Assembly (NCBI RefSeq): GCF_030406325.1 | Contig: NZ_JAUEQY010000050.1 | Coordinates: 1-54,570 of the forward strand | Length of the DNA: 54,570 bases | Direction of reading: 5' to 3' | From: Actinomadura sp. DC4 | GTDB taxonomy: Bacteria > Actinomycetota > Actinomycetes > Streptosporangiales > Streptosporangiaceae | Part shown: piece after piece, positions 33,811 to 41,936 of the stretch | Layout of the letters: every line of letters starts with the position of its first letter | How positions within the stretch are numbered: position 1 is the stretch's first letter | Notes under the pieces: model-generated | Databases searched by the model: none | Seen by the model: only the letters and a program-made list of their open reading frames with translations | What the model was told of the DNA's origin: nothing | Made by a program: the position numbers and the translations under genes

Positions 33811-34635
33811 ATGGCCACGACACTGATAACTATTGCGCCCACCGGCGCGGAGGCCGCCAAGGTCGACGCCCCGGCGCTCCCGGTGACGCTGGAGGAGCTC
33901 GTCCAGACCGGGAAGGAGTGCGAGGCAGCCGGAGCGGCGGTGATCCACGTCCACATCCGCGACGCCGAGACCCGGCCGACGCTCGATCCGATCCGGCTCC
34001 GCGACACGGTGGCCGCCCTGCGCGAGAGCACCGACCTCATCGTCCAGCTGTCCACCGGCGGCGCGGTCACCGACCCGTACGAGCACCGCCTGAAGGTCCT
34101 GGACGCGGCGCCGGACGCCTGCTCGCTCACGTGCGGCACGGTCAACTTCGGCGACGACGTCTTCATGAACCCCTGGCCCTTCATGGCCGAGCTGTACCAG
34201 CTCACCCAGTCGATGAAGGTCGTGCCGGAGTTCGAGCTGTTCGACCTCGGGCAGGTCGCGTCGCTGCGGCGGCTGCTCGACACCTACGGCCCGCCGTACG
34301 GCGGACGCGTCCACTGCGACCTCGTCATGGGCGTTCCCGGCGGCATGCCCGGCGACACCCGCTCGCTCGTCGCGGCGGTCGAGGCGCTGCCCGAAGGCGC
34401 GACGTGGTCGGCCACCGGGATCGGCCGGACCACGCTTCCCGTGATGTACGCGGCCCTGTCTGCCGGCGGTCATCTGCGCGTCGGCATGGAAGATACGCTG
34501 ACATTCGCCAAGGGACGGCCCGTAACGGCCAACGCCCAGCTCGTGGAGCGCGCGGCGACCGCGGCGAAGACCGCTCAGCGCCCGCCCATGACTCCGGACG
34601 AGGCACGGTCGTTCCTCGGTGTGAAGCGTCGCTGA
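33811..34635 (+). CDS. BKACE-family beta-keto acid cleavage enzyme
   Basis: The 274-aa TIM-barrel protein (ATTLITIAPTGAEAAK) contains the metal-binding HVHIRD motif and LTCGTVNFGDD, features of 3-keto-5-aminohexanoate cleavage protein relatives (DUF849). These enzymes condense a beta-keto acid with acetyl-CoA; the side-chain specificity cannot be read from sequence alone. ATG 33811 is preferred to 33802 by family N-termini; neither has a clear ribosome binding site. It is followed after 12 bases by an asparaginase gene, so both may take part in amino acid catabolism. Confidence 0.88.
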   Translation: MATTLITIAPTGAEAAKVDAPALPVTLEELVQTGKECEAAGAAVIHVHIRDAETRPTLDPIRLRDTVAALRESTDLIVQLSTGGAVTDPYEHRLKVLDAAPDACSLTCGTVNFGDDVFMNPWPFMAELYQLTQSMKVVPEFELFDLGQVASLRRLLDTYGPPYGGRVHCDLVMGVPGGMPGDTRSLVAAVEALPEGATWSATGIGRTTLPVMYAALSAGGHLRVGMEDTLTFAKGRPVTANAQLVERAATAAKTAQRPPMTPDEARSFLGVKRR

Positions 34636-34647
34636 AAAGGGGGAAGC

Positions 34648-35571
34648 GTGAATCCCGTCCTCGTCGAGGTGGAACGGTCCGGGTTCGTGGAGTCGCGTCA
34701 CCGGGGCTCGGTGGCAGGGCTGGCCGCGGACGGCTCGACCGCCGTACGCCTCGGTTCGCCGGAGGACCCGGTCTTCCCGCGGTCGGCCAACAAGCCGATG
34801 CAGGCCGTCGCCATGGTGCGCCACGGCCTCGGCCTGGAGGGCGAGCTCCTCGCGCTCGCGTCGGCCAGCCACTCCGGTGAGGACTTCCACGTCGACGGGG
34901 TGCAGAAGATCCTCGCCGGCGCCGGGCTGAGCGCCGACGACCTGAAGTGCCCGTCCGACCGGCCCCTCGACCTCGAACTCGCCGTCGTACGGGAAAGGTC
35001 CCGGCCGCGCATGAACTGCTCGGGCAAGCATGCCGCGATGCTCGCCACGTGTGTGGTCAACGGCTGGCCGACCGCGTCCTACCTGGAGCCGGACCACCCG
35101 TTGCAGATGGCCGTACGGGAGGTCGTGACGGACCTGACCGGTGAAGAGGTCGTCGCGACCGGCGTGGACGGCTGCGGCGCGCCGCTGTTCGCGGTGACGC
35201 TGACCGGCCTGGCCCGCGCGTTCCGCGCGCTGGTCCTCGCCGCGCCCGGCAGCCCCGAGCGCCGCGTCGCCGACGCCATGCGCGCCCACCCCGAGTGGAC
35301 GTCGGGCACCGACCGCGACGAGCGGCGTCTCATGGACGCCGTTCCGGGCCTTCTGGTCAAGTGCGGCGCGGAGGGCATCGACGCCTTCGCCTTCGCGGAC
35401 GGCCGCGCGGGCGCCATCAAGATCGATGATGGCGCGATGCGGGCCCGTACGCCGGCCACGGTCGCGACGCTGCGCGCCCTCGGCGTCGGCGGTGTCCCCG
35501 AGGAGTTGGTCACGGCGCCGGTCCGCGGCGGAGAGTCGGTCGTCGGAGAGATCCGCGCGGTCGGCTTCTGA
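34648..35571 (+). CDS. Type II (AnsA-like, Rhizobium-type) L-asparaginase
   Basis: The 307-aa protein matches the asparaginase II family: ESRHRGSVAGL near the N-terminus, FPRSANKPMQAVAM, SHSGEDFHVDGVQKIL, MNCSGKHAAML and GVDGCGAPLFAVTLTGLARAF. This family is unrelated to the classic E. coli enzymes and contains the conserved Cys/Ser/Lys motifs seen here. GTG 34648 is directly preceded by GGGGGAAGC. It probably forms an operon with the BKACE gene. No signal peptide is present, so the enzyme should be cytoplasmic. Confidence 0.93.
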   Translation: MNPVLVEVERSGFVESRHRGSVAGLAADGSTAVRLGSPEDPVFPRSANKPMQAVAMVRHGLGLEGELLALASASHSGEDFHVDGVQKILAGAGLSADDLKCPSDRPLDLELAVVRERSRPRMNCSGKHAAMLATCVVNGWPTASYLEPDHPLQMAVREVVTDLTGEEVVATGVDGCGAPLFAVTLTGLARAFRALVLAAPGSPERRVADAMRAHPEWTSGTDRDERRLMDAVPGLLVKCGAEGIDAFAFADGRAGAIKIDDGAMRARTPATVATLRALGVGGVPEELVTAPVRGGESVVGEIRAVGF

Positions 35572-35612
35572 GGCCTGTGGCGAAACGCCATCTTCAGTAG
35601 AGGTATTTCGTG

Positions 35613-35655
35613 TGTCCGGCCCCGTCCGTGTAAACAACACGGTCAGGGCCGGACA
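35613..35655. terminator. Long two-part hairpin between asparaginase and the His-rich peptide gene
   Basis: TGTCCGGCCC (35613-35622) pairs with GGGCCGGACA (35646-35655), and inside it CCGTGT pairs with ACACGG. It lies between the 3' ends of two convergent genes and may terminate transcription from both sides, although neither side has a long T-run. Confidence 0.6.
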
Positions 35656-35686
35656 TTCACCGACATGATCGGCGTCGTCGGATCGG

Positions 35687-35959
35687 TTAATAGCGGTGGT
35701 GGTGACGGTGGTGCCGGTGATGGCGGCGGTGGTGCCGGTGGTGACGGCGGTGGCGGTGCCGCCTGCGCCGGTCATTGGCCACCGTACGCGTGCTCGACGA
35801 CACCGATGCCTGATCGCCGACGGTGGCCGACGCGGGGCCGGCCACGGCGGTGACCATGGTGATGTCCTCGCTCGCCGCGAGGGCGGGTGTGCTCGTGATC
35901 AGGGCGCCGGCGGCTGCGATCGTGACCAGGCCAGCGGCGGCGCTAAGCTTTTTTCGCAC
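35687..35959 (-). CDS. Secreted His/Arg-rich small peptide
   Basis: The 90-aa product has a clear signal peptide (MRKKLSAAAGLVTIAAAGALI, cleavage after ALA near residue 28), a short Ser/Thr/Val-rich middle, and a 27-residue tail made only of 13 His, 13 Arg and a final Tyr in RHHRHH-type order. GTG 35959 is supported by AAGGAG five bases upstream and by a promoter at 36019-36047. The mature peptide would be exported, strongly basic and able to bind transition metals or nucleic acid. I know no named family. The codon composition of the tail (CAC/CGC/CGG) gives a G-rich plus strand. Confidence 0.7.
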   Translation of the reverse strand: MRKKLSAAAGLVTIAAAGALITSTPALAASEDITMVTAVAGPASATVGDQASVSSSTRTVANDRRRRHRHRRHHRHHRRHHRHHRHHHRY

Positions 35960-36018
35960 GTCGTCTCCTTGTTACCGGAAATTGGCACGAGACCCATTCG
36001 TATCGGCGCTCTCGTGGT

Positions 36019-36047
36019 TCTCTACAGTTTCCAGTATCCCGGTGTAA
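36019..36047 (-). promoter_or_regulatory. Predicted promoter of the His-rich peptide gene
   Basis: On the minus strand TTACAC (36047-36042) and TAGAGA (36024-36019) are separated by 17 bases. Transcription would start about 50 bases before the GTG, leaving an untranslated leader that includes the AAGGAG site. Confidence 0.45.
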
Positions 36048-36083
36048 TATCGTGGCGACACAATGCGAAGGTAAGGTCATCAC

Positions 36084-36105
36084 AAAGCCGGACATTTCCG
36101 GCTTT
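36084..36105 (-). terminator. Terminator of the DUF2207 gene
   Basis: AAAGCCGG (36084-36091) and CCGGCTTT (36098-36105) form a perfect eight-bp stem with a six-base loop, 23 bases after the stop codon of the minus-strand DUF2207 gene. The stem ends in T residues on the minus strand. Confidence 0.65.
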
Positions 36106-36128
36106 GGCTATGGTCTGTCAGGCGACCG

Positions 36129-37784
36129 TCAGGACAGCGTACGGAACTGCCGGGAGGCCGAGATCGCACCGGACGTGGCGAGCGTGAAGCTCCGCATCGA
36201 CTCGGCGAAGTTGGACAGGTCCCACTCGGCCGGACCCTCGTACCAGTAGAGGTTGTCGGCCTGCTCCCCGTCGCCGCCGACATCGGCGACCGTGCCCGCC
36301 CAGCGGGACACCGAGTCGAACACCACCGCGTACGGCAGATAGCGCGAGAAGAGCGCCACCCGGTCGCCCGAGGGCCCGTCCGGCGCCTCGCCGCGGTACA
36401 GGTGCGCGCGGAACCCGAGCGTGTGCGCCAGCACGGTCGCGCCGTGCGAGGTCTTGGCGGGCATGTACTGACCGCCGACGGCCAGTGCGGCGCCCGCGAT
36501 GATCACCGCGAGGCCGATGAGCGCGAGGTTGGTGTACAGCGCGAGCCCGATCGTGCCGATCAGGCCGATCCCGGCGAGGATCGTGCCGGTCGTGGTCCAG
36601 CGGGTGCGCTCGGAGTCGGGCCGCCGGGTGAACCACCCCTGCCGTACGACGTCTTCGTACAGCGCGCCGCGTACCGCCGCGAGCTGCCCGGCGAACGTCC
36701 CGCCCAGCTCCGAGAGGCGTACGACATCGCGTCCGGCGAACAGGGCGTCGTGCAGCAGCCGCTCGTACGGCATCAGGTCCTCGGCCGGCCCGTCGAGGCG
36801 CCGTAGCTGCCAGTCGATCCGCCCGTACGTCTCGCGGGTGAGCTCCTCGATCAGCAGGTAGCGGCGGACGGCCAGGTCGATGATGGTGGCGGTGACGTCG
36901 ATGACGTCCGCCTGCTCGTCGATGAGCGTGCCGATCTGCCCCGGCCGTACACCGTCCGGCGGCGAGAACTCCCCGTCGTCGACCGGTGAGTGGTCGCCCT
37001 CGACCGCCTTCCTGCTGACGATGCGCGCGTCGCGCCCGCGCGTGGAGTACAGCAGGCCGACGCCGCCGAGCAGCAGCACGAGCAGGCCGACCAGCGCGGC
37101 CCCGGTCACGCCGTTGACGGTGAACGCGGTCGCGAGCGTGTGCCGCTGGTCGAGCGTCGGCTTCCCGGACGTCGTGCCGGGCGGATAGCCGATCACGATG
37201 GTGAGGTACTCGCCGGACTCGAGGTTCTGCTGCCGGAACTCCGCCTGCACGTGCGTGTGGTTGGTGAAGAACTGCGTACAGCCCACCGTGCTCCCCAGTT
37301 CGCCGGCGAAGCAGTTGAGGTCCTGTACGGCCGCGCCGGCCGCCACGCTGACCTCGGTCTGCGCCACGGGGACGTTCCAGCCGCCGGCGGCCACCCAGTT
37401 GAGCTCCTGGCGGTCCTTCAGCGGCGTCATCGCGCCCTGCACGGTGTAGGTGAGCTTCACCGTGTGGCTGCCCGCGCCGCCGCCGGACGGGGTGAGGACC
37501 GTACGGTCCTCGTCGCGCGTCACCGTGCCGCCGTGGACGTCGTTCACCTCGAAGCGGCGGTCGTTCCGGTCGTCCATGTGCTCGCGCCGGACGAACGTGC
37601 GGCGTACGCCGTCACCCTGGAAGGTCACCGTCTCCGTGGCGTGCAGGAGGCCGTCGGGGGTCACCGTGAGCGCGATCCTGTCGGAGGCGACCTGTCCTGG
37701 GGAACCCGCGTACGCCGGAGCCGCGCAGGCGAGGAGGCCCGCCGCGACGACGGGAGCGATGAGGTGCCGCGTCCGTACCAGCAT
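36129..37784 (-). CDS. DUF2207-domain membrane protein
   Basis: The 551-aa protein has a signal peptide (about 1-26, ending AYAGS), an extracytoplasmic DUF2207 domain (DGLLHATETVTFQGDGVRRTFVRRE, ELNWVAAGGWNVPV, one Cys pair), a transmembrane helix (about 235-255), a cytoplasmic helical region, two further transmembrane helices (about 395-445) and a C-terminal soluble part ending in SRQFRTLS. This is the common architecture of the family, whose function is unknown. ATG 37784 is chosen because a signal peptide begins there; TACGCT lies nearby upstream, so initiation may be leaderless. Confidence 0.9.
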   Translation of the reverse strand: MLVRTRHLIAPVVAAGLLACAAPAYAGSPGQVASDRIALTVTPDGLLHATETVTFQGDGVRRTFVRREHMDDRNDRRFEVNDVHGGTVTRDEDRTVLTPSGGGAGSHTVKLTYTVQGAMTPLKDRQELNWVAAGGWNVPVAQTEVSVAAGAAVQDLNCFAGELGSTVGCTQFFTNHTHVQAEFRQQNLESGEYLTIVIGYPPGTTSGKPTLDQRHTLATAFTVNGVTGAALVGLLVLLLGGVGLLYSTRGRDARIVSRKAVEGDHSPVDDGEFSPPDGVRPGQIGTLIDEQADVIDVTATIIDLAVRRYLLIEELTRETYGRIDWQLRRLDGPAEDLMPYERLLHDALFAGRDVVRLSELGGTFAGQLAAVRGALYEDVVRQGWFTRRPDSERTRWTTTGTILAGIGLIGTIGLALYTNLALIGLAVIIAGAALAVGGQYMPAKTSHGATVLAHTLGFRAHLYRGEAPDGPSGDRVALFSRYLPYAVVFDSVSRWAGTVADVGGDGEQADNLYWYEGPAEWDLSNFAESMRSFTLATSGAISASRQFRTLS

Positions 37785-37948
37785 GGGCGCACAGCGTACC
37801 GGGGAACGCTTCCCCCTTATAGGCATGACCTGCGCGGCTGGCCGGTGATCGATTTTTTCCGTGCTATGCAATGATTCTGGTCGCGGTCGCCTCCTGTCCG
37901 TACTACGCCGGGGCCGGCGGGGACGGCCGCGAGGAGGGACGGAAGCGA

Positions 37949-38920
37949 GTGGCAGGTCCTCATCGATCGCCTTCGCAGAGCGGCCCTGCGCCGCACACGC
38001 CACCGTCCGGCGCATGGCGTCCGGCGGCGGACTACGGTTACCGGCGGCCGTCCCGCCGGCCACGGCGTACGGCGACCGGAGTGGTCATCGGCGTCCTGGG
38101 CGGGTTCGCGGCGCTGTTCGTTGTGGCCGTCGTGGGGTTCTGGCTGGCCGGGAGCGGCCGCGAACCGAGCAAGGAGGCCGACGGCAGCCACCTGCGTACG
38201 GGCAGCAAGTCGGCCGCCCTCGCGGGCCCGCTGTACCGCAGCGGCTCGCTCTCCCGCGTCCCGTGCCGCCTGCCGAAGATCGCCGAAGGCGACGAGGCCT
38301 CGATGCGGACGTTCCTGCAGACGCTCTCCGACTGCCTGGACACCGCGTGGAACCGGCAGTTCGCGAAGGCGGGGGTCGCCGGGTTCACCGCCCCGCAGCG
38401 GGTCTTCTGGAGCACACCCGGCAGCAGCCCGTGCGGGTCCTATCCCGCGCCCGGCGCGTCGGCGTTCTACTGCCCGGCCAACGACACGATGTACGTCGGC
38501 CTGAGCAACATCGTGGAGACGGCCGGGGGCGAGCCGGTGTCGCACTACGCGGTGTTCGCCCGGGTGATCGCCCATGAGTACGGCCACCACGTGCAGGAGG
38601 ACGCCGGGATCCTGGAGTACGGCCACGAGCTGATGGCGTCGGGAGGCGGCGGGGCCCCCGCGGAGGCGAGCCGGCGGATCGAGCTGCAGGCGCAGTGCTT
38701 CGCGGGCGCCTTCCTGTCCGCCGAGCGCCGTACGCTGCCGATGACGGCCAGGCAGTACCGCGAGATGATCAACGACAACCTGCTGCGCGGCGACGGCGCG
38801 TCCCAACCCCAGGACCATGGCTCGGGCAAGCACTACGCCGGCTGGGTGGCCCGTGGCTACCGCGGCGGCGCCCTGTCGGCCTGCGACACCTGGACCGTCC
38901 CGGCCTCCGACGTCTCCTGA
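37949..38920 (+). CDS. Membrane-anchored neutral zinc metallopeptidase (YpfJ-like)
   Basis: The ~323-aa protein has a basic Pro-rich cytoplasmic N-terminus, a transmembrane helix (about 45-68), then a secreted domain with two Cys-containing segments (CRLPKIAEG, SDCLDTAWN) and the zinc site HEYGHHVQ (about residues 207-214), with a downstream Glu in ELQAQCFAGAF. This matches the PF04228 putative neutral zinc metallopeptidases. GTG 37949 has GAGGAGGGAC and GGAAG upstream. It is divergent from DUF2207. Substrates are unknown. Confidence 0.9.
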   Translation: MAGPHRSPSQSGPAPHTPPSGAWRPAADYGYRRPSRRPRRTATGVVIGVLGGFAALFVVAVVGFWLAGSGREPSKEADGSHLRTGSKSAALAGPLYRSGSLSRVPCRLPKIAEGDEASMRTFLQTLSDCLDTAWNRQFAKAGVAGFTAPQRVFWSTPGSSPCGSYPAPGASAFYCPANDTMYVGLSNIVETAGGEPVSHYAVFARVIAHEYGHHVQEDAGILEYGHELMASGGGGAPAEASRRIELQAQCFAGAFLSAERRTLPMTARQYREMINDNLLRGDGASQPQDHGSGKHYAGWVARGYRGGALSACDTWTVPASDVS

Positions 38921-39075
38921 CCCTCCGGCGGACGAACCGCGCCGCCGTCCCGCCCGGCCGTCCGCGCGCTGCTCCCGCGTCTGGAAGATGCCGCTTCCCG
39001 CATTCGCCGAGGTGACCGCTTTACCTGGAACGACTCGAGATGTGACTCGTCTCACCCGTAAGTGCTTGCTGCTCC

Positions 39076-39091
39076 GCTTGCAATAGCAAGC
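39076..39091. promoter_or_regulatory. Inverted repeat, candidate operator of the XRE regulator
   Basis: GCTTGC-AATA-GCAAGC is a perfect 6+4+6 palindrome 22 bases before the XRE gene start, and a further GCTTGC lies at 39064-39069. Its position in the promoter region fits autoregulation by the adjacent HTH protein; binding is inferred. Confidence 0.45.
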
Positions 39092-39112
39092 ATCGCGACG
39101 CACAGTGGATCC

Positions 39113-39511
39113 ATGGCGACTTCCAAAGTCGGCTCCATCGGGGAGTACATCCGGGAGCAGCGGCAGCGGGCGAAGGTCTCGTTGCGCCAGCTGGCCGAGG
39201 TCACGGGTGTCTCGAACCCGTACCTGAGCCAGATCGAGCGCGGGCTGCGCAAGCCGAGCGCGGAGATCCTGCAGCAGATCGCGAAAGGTCTGCGCATCTC
39301 CGCCGAGGCCCTGTATGTGCAGGCGGGGATTCTCGATGACCGCGAGTCGGACACGGACGTCCAGGCCGCCATCCGCGCGGACGCCGGGCTGTCGGAGAGG
39401 CAGAAGCAGGTCCTCCTCGACATCTACGAGTCGTTCCGCCGGGAAGAAGGCAACGCCGGCGATGTCGCCAGCCGAATGACCTCATCGATGGAAGGAACGG
39501 AAGAGACATGA
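39113..39511 (+). CDS. XRE-family transcriptional regulator (Rv0474-like)
   Basis: The 132-aa protein has an N-terminal HTH_3 domain: SIGEYIREQRQRAKVSLRQLAEVTGVSNPYLSQIERGLRKPSAEILQQIAKGL (about 8-62), followed by a helical tail. The HTH core with VSNPYLSQIERGL is as in mycobacterial Rv0474. The ATG at 39113 is used; its stop overlaps the ATG of the next gene by four bases, so the two are translationally coupled. The gene order XRE-hbhA-DUF2516 is the same as Rv0474-Rv0475-Rv0476. Confidence 0.93.
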   Translation: MATSKVGSIGEYIREQRQRAKVSLRQLAEVTGVSNPYLSQIERGLRKPSAEILQQIAKGLRISAEALYVQAGILDDRESDTDVQAAIRADAGLSERQKQVLLDIYESFRREEGNAGDVASRMTSSMEGTEET

Positions 39512-39888
39512 CGATCACCGACAAGCTGCGTGACAGCAAGGCCTTCTACGTCGCCGCCGGCGCCGGCGACCTCGCGGTCGAGAAGCTCCGCGAGGTGCCG
39601 GACCGCATCAACAAGCTCCAGGAGAAGACCGACCCGAAGGACCTCGGCGGCGCCGCCGTCGCGTACGTGACCCAGGTGGGCACGCGTGCGGTCGAGGTCT
39701 ACGACGGGCTGGCCGAGCGCGGCAAGCGGATCGTCAGCCGCGTTGACCGCCAGAAGGCCACGCAAGAGCTCGAGGAGTCGGCCCGGTCCACGGTCCGCCG
39801 CGCCCGTTCGGCCGCCGGTTCCGCCCGGACCACGGCCCGTACGGCCGCCAAGGCCGCCGGCGACGCCTCCAAGAAGGTCGGCAACTGA
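39508..39888 (+). CDS. HbhA-like heparin-binding/adhesin-type protein
   Basis: The 126-aa protein is mostly helical (FYVAAGAGDLAVEKLREVPDRINKLQEK) and ends in an Ala/Lys/Arg-rich tail (TARTAAKAAGDASKKVGN), the arrangement of mycobacterial heparin-binding hemagglutinin HbhA, though shorter than the ~199 residues of M. tuberculosis HbhA. In mycobacteria HbhA sits on the cell surface or on lipid inclusions. Synteny with the upstream XRE gene and downstream DUF2516 supports orthology. It is followed by a very strong terminator. Confidence 0.85.
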   Translation: MTITDKLRDSKAFYVAAGAGDLAVEKLREVPDRINKLQEKTDPKDLGGAAVAYVTQVGTRAVEVYDGLAERGKRIVSRVDRQKATQELEESARSTVRRARSAAGSARTTARTAAKAAGDASKKVGN

Positions 39889-39911
39889 GCCAGCCGGAGG
39901 AGACTCCACCG

Positions 39912-39953
39912 CGAGGGCCCGGACGGGGCGACCCGTCCGGGCCCTCGTGTTTT
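39912..39953 (+). terminator. Perfect rho-independent terminator after the hbhA-like gene
   Basis: A 16-bp perfect GC stem (39912-39927 with 39932-39947) is closed by a GCGA tetraloop of the GNRA class and followed by TGTTTTCC. It lies 24 bases after the stop and separates hbhA from the DUF2516 gene. Confidence 0.93.
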
Positions 39954-40056
39954 CCTCAGGCGAGAACGGGCCTGACTCGGGCGTAGCGCATACGCTGGGG
40001 CCGTCAGGCAGTCGTAAGCGGCGTTCCGGCGCCGCCCACTCCAAAGGGAGAGAGCC

Positions 40057-40392
40057 GTGCTCGGAGGAGCCCAGGGTGTCGTCGCCTACCTGTTCTGGGC
40101 CGTGGCGATCGTGATGTTCGTCGTCGAGGTGTGGGCGGCCGCCGACGCCGTACGGCGCCCGGCCGCGGCCTACGCCGCGGCGGGAAAACTCACCAAGCAG
40201 CTCTGGCTGATCATTCTCGGCGTCGCGCTGCTGTTCGGGCTGGCAGGCGCGGTGCAGTTCGTCTCGATCCTCGGGATCCTGCCGATCATCGGCTTCATCG
40301 CCGCGGCCGTCTACCTCGCCGACGTACGGCCGGCGGTCCGGCAGTACGGGCGGGGCGGCTCGTCCTCCTCGGGCCCGTACGGCCCCTGGTAG
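40057..40392 (+). CDS. DUF2516 family membrane protein
   Basis: The 111-aa protein has three predicted transmembrane helices (about 8-30, 47-68 and 70-90), WAVAIVMFVVEVWAAADAVRRP and the DUF2516 pattern with a Ser/Gly-rich C-terminus. It corresponds to Rv0476 by position. GTG 40057 follows GGGAGAGAGCC. The function of the family is unknown; conserved linkage with hbhA suggests an envelope role. Its stop is three bases from the convergent SGNH hydrolase gene. Confidence 0.9.
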   Translation: MLGGAQGVVAYLFWAVAIVMFVVEVWAAADAVRRPAAAYAAAGKLTKQLWLIILGVALLFGLAGAVQFVSILGILPIIGFIAAAVYLADVRPAVRQYGRGGSSSSGPYGPW

Positions 40393-40395
40393 GCG

Positions 40396-41139
40396 CTACG
40401 GCTTCGCGAGCTTCAGCTTGCGGAGGTCGGCCACCAGTTTGGTGGAGATGAAGCGTGCGCCCGCGGTGCTGGGGTGGATGCCGTCGTGCAGGATGTACAT
40501 CGGCGCGTTGCCGGTGCCCTCCTTGCGGTCGCCGGTGATCCAGTGCTCGCGCAGCGGGTCGATGAAGGGCACGTTCTGCTCGGCGGCGACGCCGACCAGC
40601 GCGTCGCGCACGTCCTTGACCGAGGCGATCGGGTCCCCGCCCCACATCGGGCCCATGAGCACGACGCGGGGGTTCTCGGTCCACGTCTGCTGGATCGTCG
40701 ACAGGAGCTGCCGGGCGCTGGAGGCGACTTCCTCGGGGGAGTACTTCCGGTCGTTGTGGCCGCCGGAGACGATCACCAGGTCCGGCGCGGGGCGCCAGGC
40801 GAGCTGCTCGGTGAACAGGTTCGCGAAGTTCTTGTGCACGTGGCCCTTCGCCACGAACCCGGTGCCGCGGTAGCCGCCGAGGATGACCTGCCAGCCGAGC
40901 GTACGCGCGGTGTCGGCGGCGTACGTCAGCTCGGGGATCTGCCCGTAGCGGCCGGTCGTGTAACTGTCGCCGAGGAACATCACCACGGGAGTGTGGTGCG
41001 CCTGCTCCTTGACCACCGGCGAGTGTTTCTTGGCGATGGGCGAGCTGTCCGCCCGCGCCCTGCGCGCCGTGCCACCGCACCCCGCGGACGCGAGGAGAGC
41101 GGCAACGGCGGCGACGCTGCACATCACGCGTCGTCTCAT
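40396..41139 (-). CDS. SGNH/GDSL-type hydrolase lipoprotein
   Basis: The 247-aa protein has a lipobox ASAGC (Cys21), then SGNH blocks: block I FLGDSYTTG, block III VIVSGGHND and block V DGIHPSTAG with the catalytic Asp/His. Gly-rich strand segments between them match the family. It is expected to be an anchored extracytoplasmic esterase or acyl hydrolase. The substrate is not predictable. Confidence 0.9.
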   Translation of the reverse strand: MRRRVMCSVAAVAALLASAGCGGTARRARADSSPIAKKHSPVVKEQAHHTPVVMFLGDSYTTGRYGQIPELTYAADTARTLGWQVILGGYRGTGFVAKGHVHKNFANLFTEQLAWRPAPDLVIVSGGHNDRKYSPEEVASSARQLLSTIQQTWTENPRVVLMGPMWGGDPIASVKDVRDALVGVAAEQNVPFIDPLREHWITGDRKEGTGNAPMYILHDGIHPSTAGARFISTKLVADLRKLKLAKP

Positions 41140-41189
41140 GCCGCTCCTTGACCGCGCCCGGGCAGCCGGGCGTTCTATCGTGACCTGTT

Positions 41190-41918
41190 ATGACGACGAC
41201 GCATCGGACACAGCGGCTCGAGCTGACAGACCAGGCACTCCGCGAGTGGGAGGCTGTCGTACTCGAGTCCGGTCCCGAAGGGATCGTCCTCGACCGTTCC
41301 GCATTTTATCCGGGCGGAGGGGGACAACCGGCCGATCTTGGTGTGTTGCTCTGGCAAGGAGTCCAGACTCACATCGCCGGCGTCCGCAAAGGAGACGATC
41401 TCCACCTCGTCCCGGCGGAGGGTGACCCGCTCCCACCTGCGGGTACGGTCGTGCGGTGCGCGATCGAGGACGAACGGCGCACCAGCCTCATGCGCACACA
41501 TTCCGGCTTGCATGTTCTGTGCGGTGTCGTGTTCCGCGACTACGGCTGCCTCGTCACCGGCGGGAACATGGAGCCCGGCAGCGCCCGGATGGACTTCAAC
41601 CTGCCGGAGGTGCCGCCCGGCTTCAAGGAGGCGGTCGAGGAGGCGTGCAACGCCGAGATCGTCGCCGACCGGCGCATCGACGTACGCTCGTTGCCCCGCG
41701 CGGAGGCGTTCGAGATCCCCGACATCATCCGCACGGCGACGAACCTCGTCCCGCAGGACGTGGAGGAGGTACGCATCGTGGACATCGTGGGCCTGGACAC
41801 CCAGGCCGACGGCGGCACCCACGTCGCCTCCACCCGGCAGATCGGCCGCCTGCGCGTCGCCAAGATCGAGAACAAGGGCCGCGGCTTCCGGCGCGTACGG
41901 ATCAGGATCGAGGACTGA
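41190..41918 (+). CDS. Alanyl-tRNA editing protein (AlaX type)
   Basis: The 242-aa protein has the AlaRS editing-domain signatures: AFYPGGGGQPADLG, the zinc motif HSGLH (MRTHSGLHVL) and DGGTHVAST. In the best-known editing domains the third ligand is Cys in CGGTH; here it is Asp (QADGGTH). It removes Ser or Gly from mischarged tRNA-Ala. TATCGT (41176-41181) lies eight bases before the ATG and no ribosome binding site is present, so a leaderless mRNA is likely. It converges on the LamG gene, with an 18-base gap. Confidence 0.9.
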   Translation: MTTTHRTQRLELTDQALREWEAVVLESGPEGIVLDRSAFYPGGGGQPADLGVLLWQGVQTHIAGVRKGDDLHLVPAEGDPLPPAGTVVRCAIEDERRTSLMRTHSGLHVLCGVVFRDYGCLVTGGNMEPGSARMDFNLPEVPPGFKEAVEEACNAEIVADRRIDVRSLPRAEAFEIPDIIRTATNLVPQDVEEVRIVDIVGLDTQADGGTHVASTRQIGRLRVAKIENKGRGFRRVRIRIED

Positions 41919-41936
41919 CCGGGCGTTCGGCGAGGG

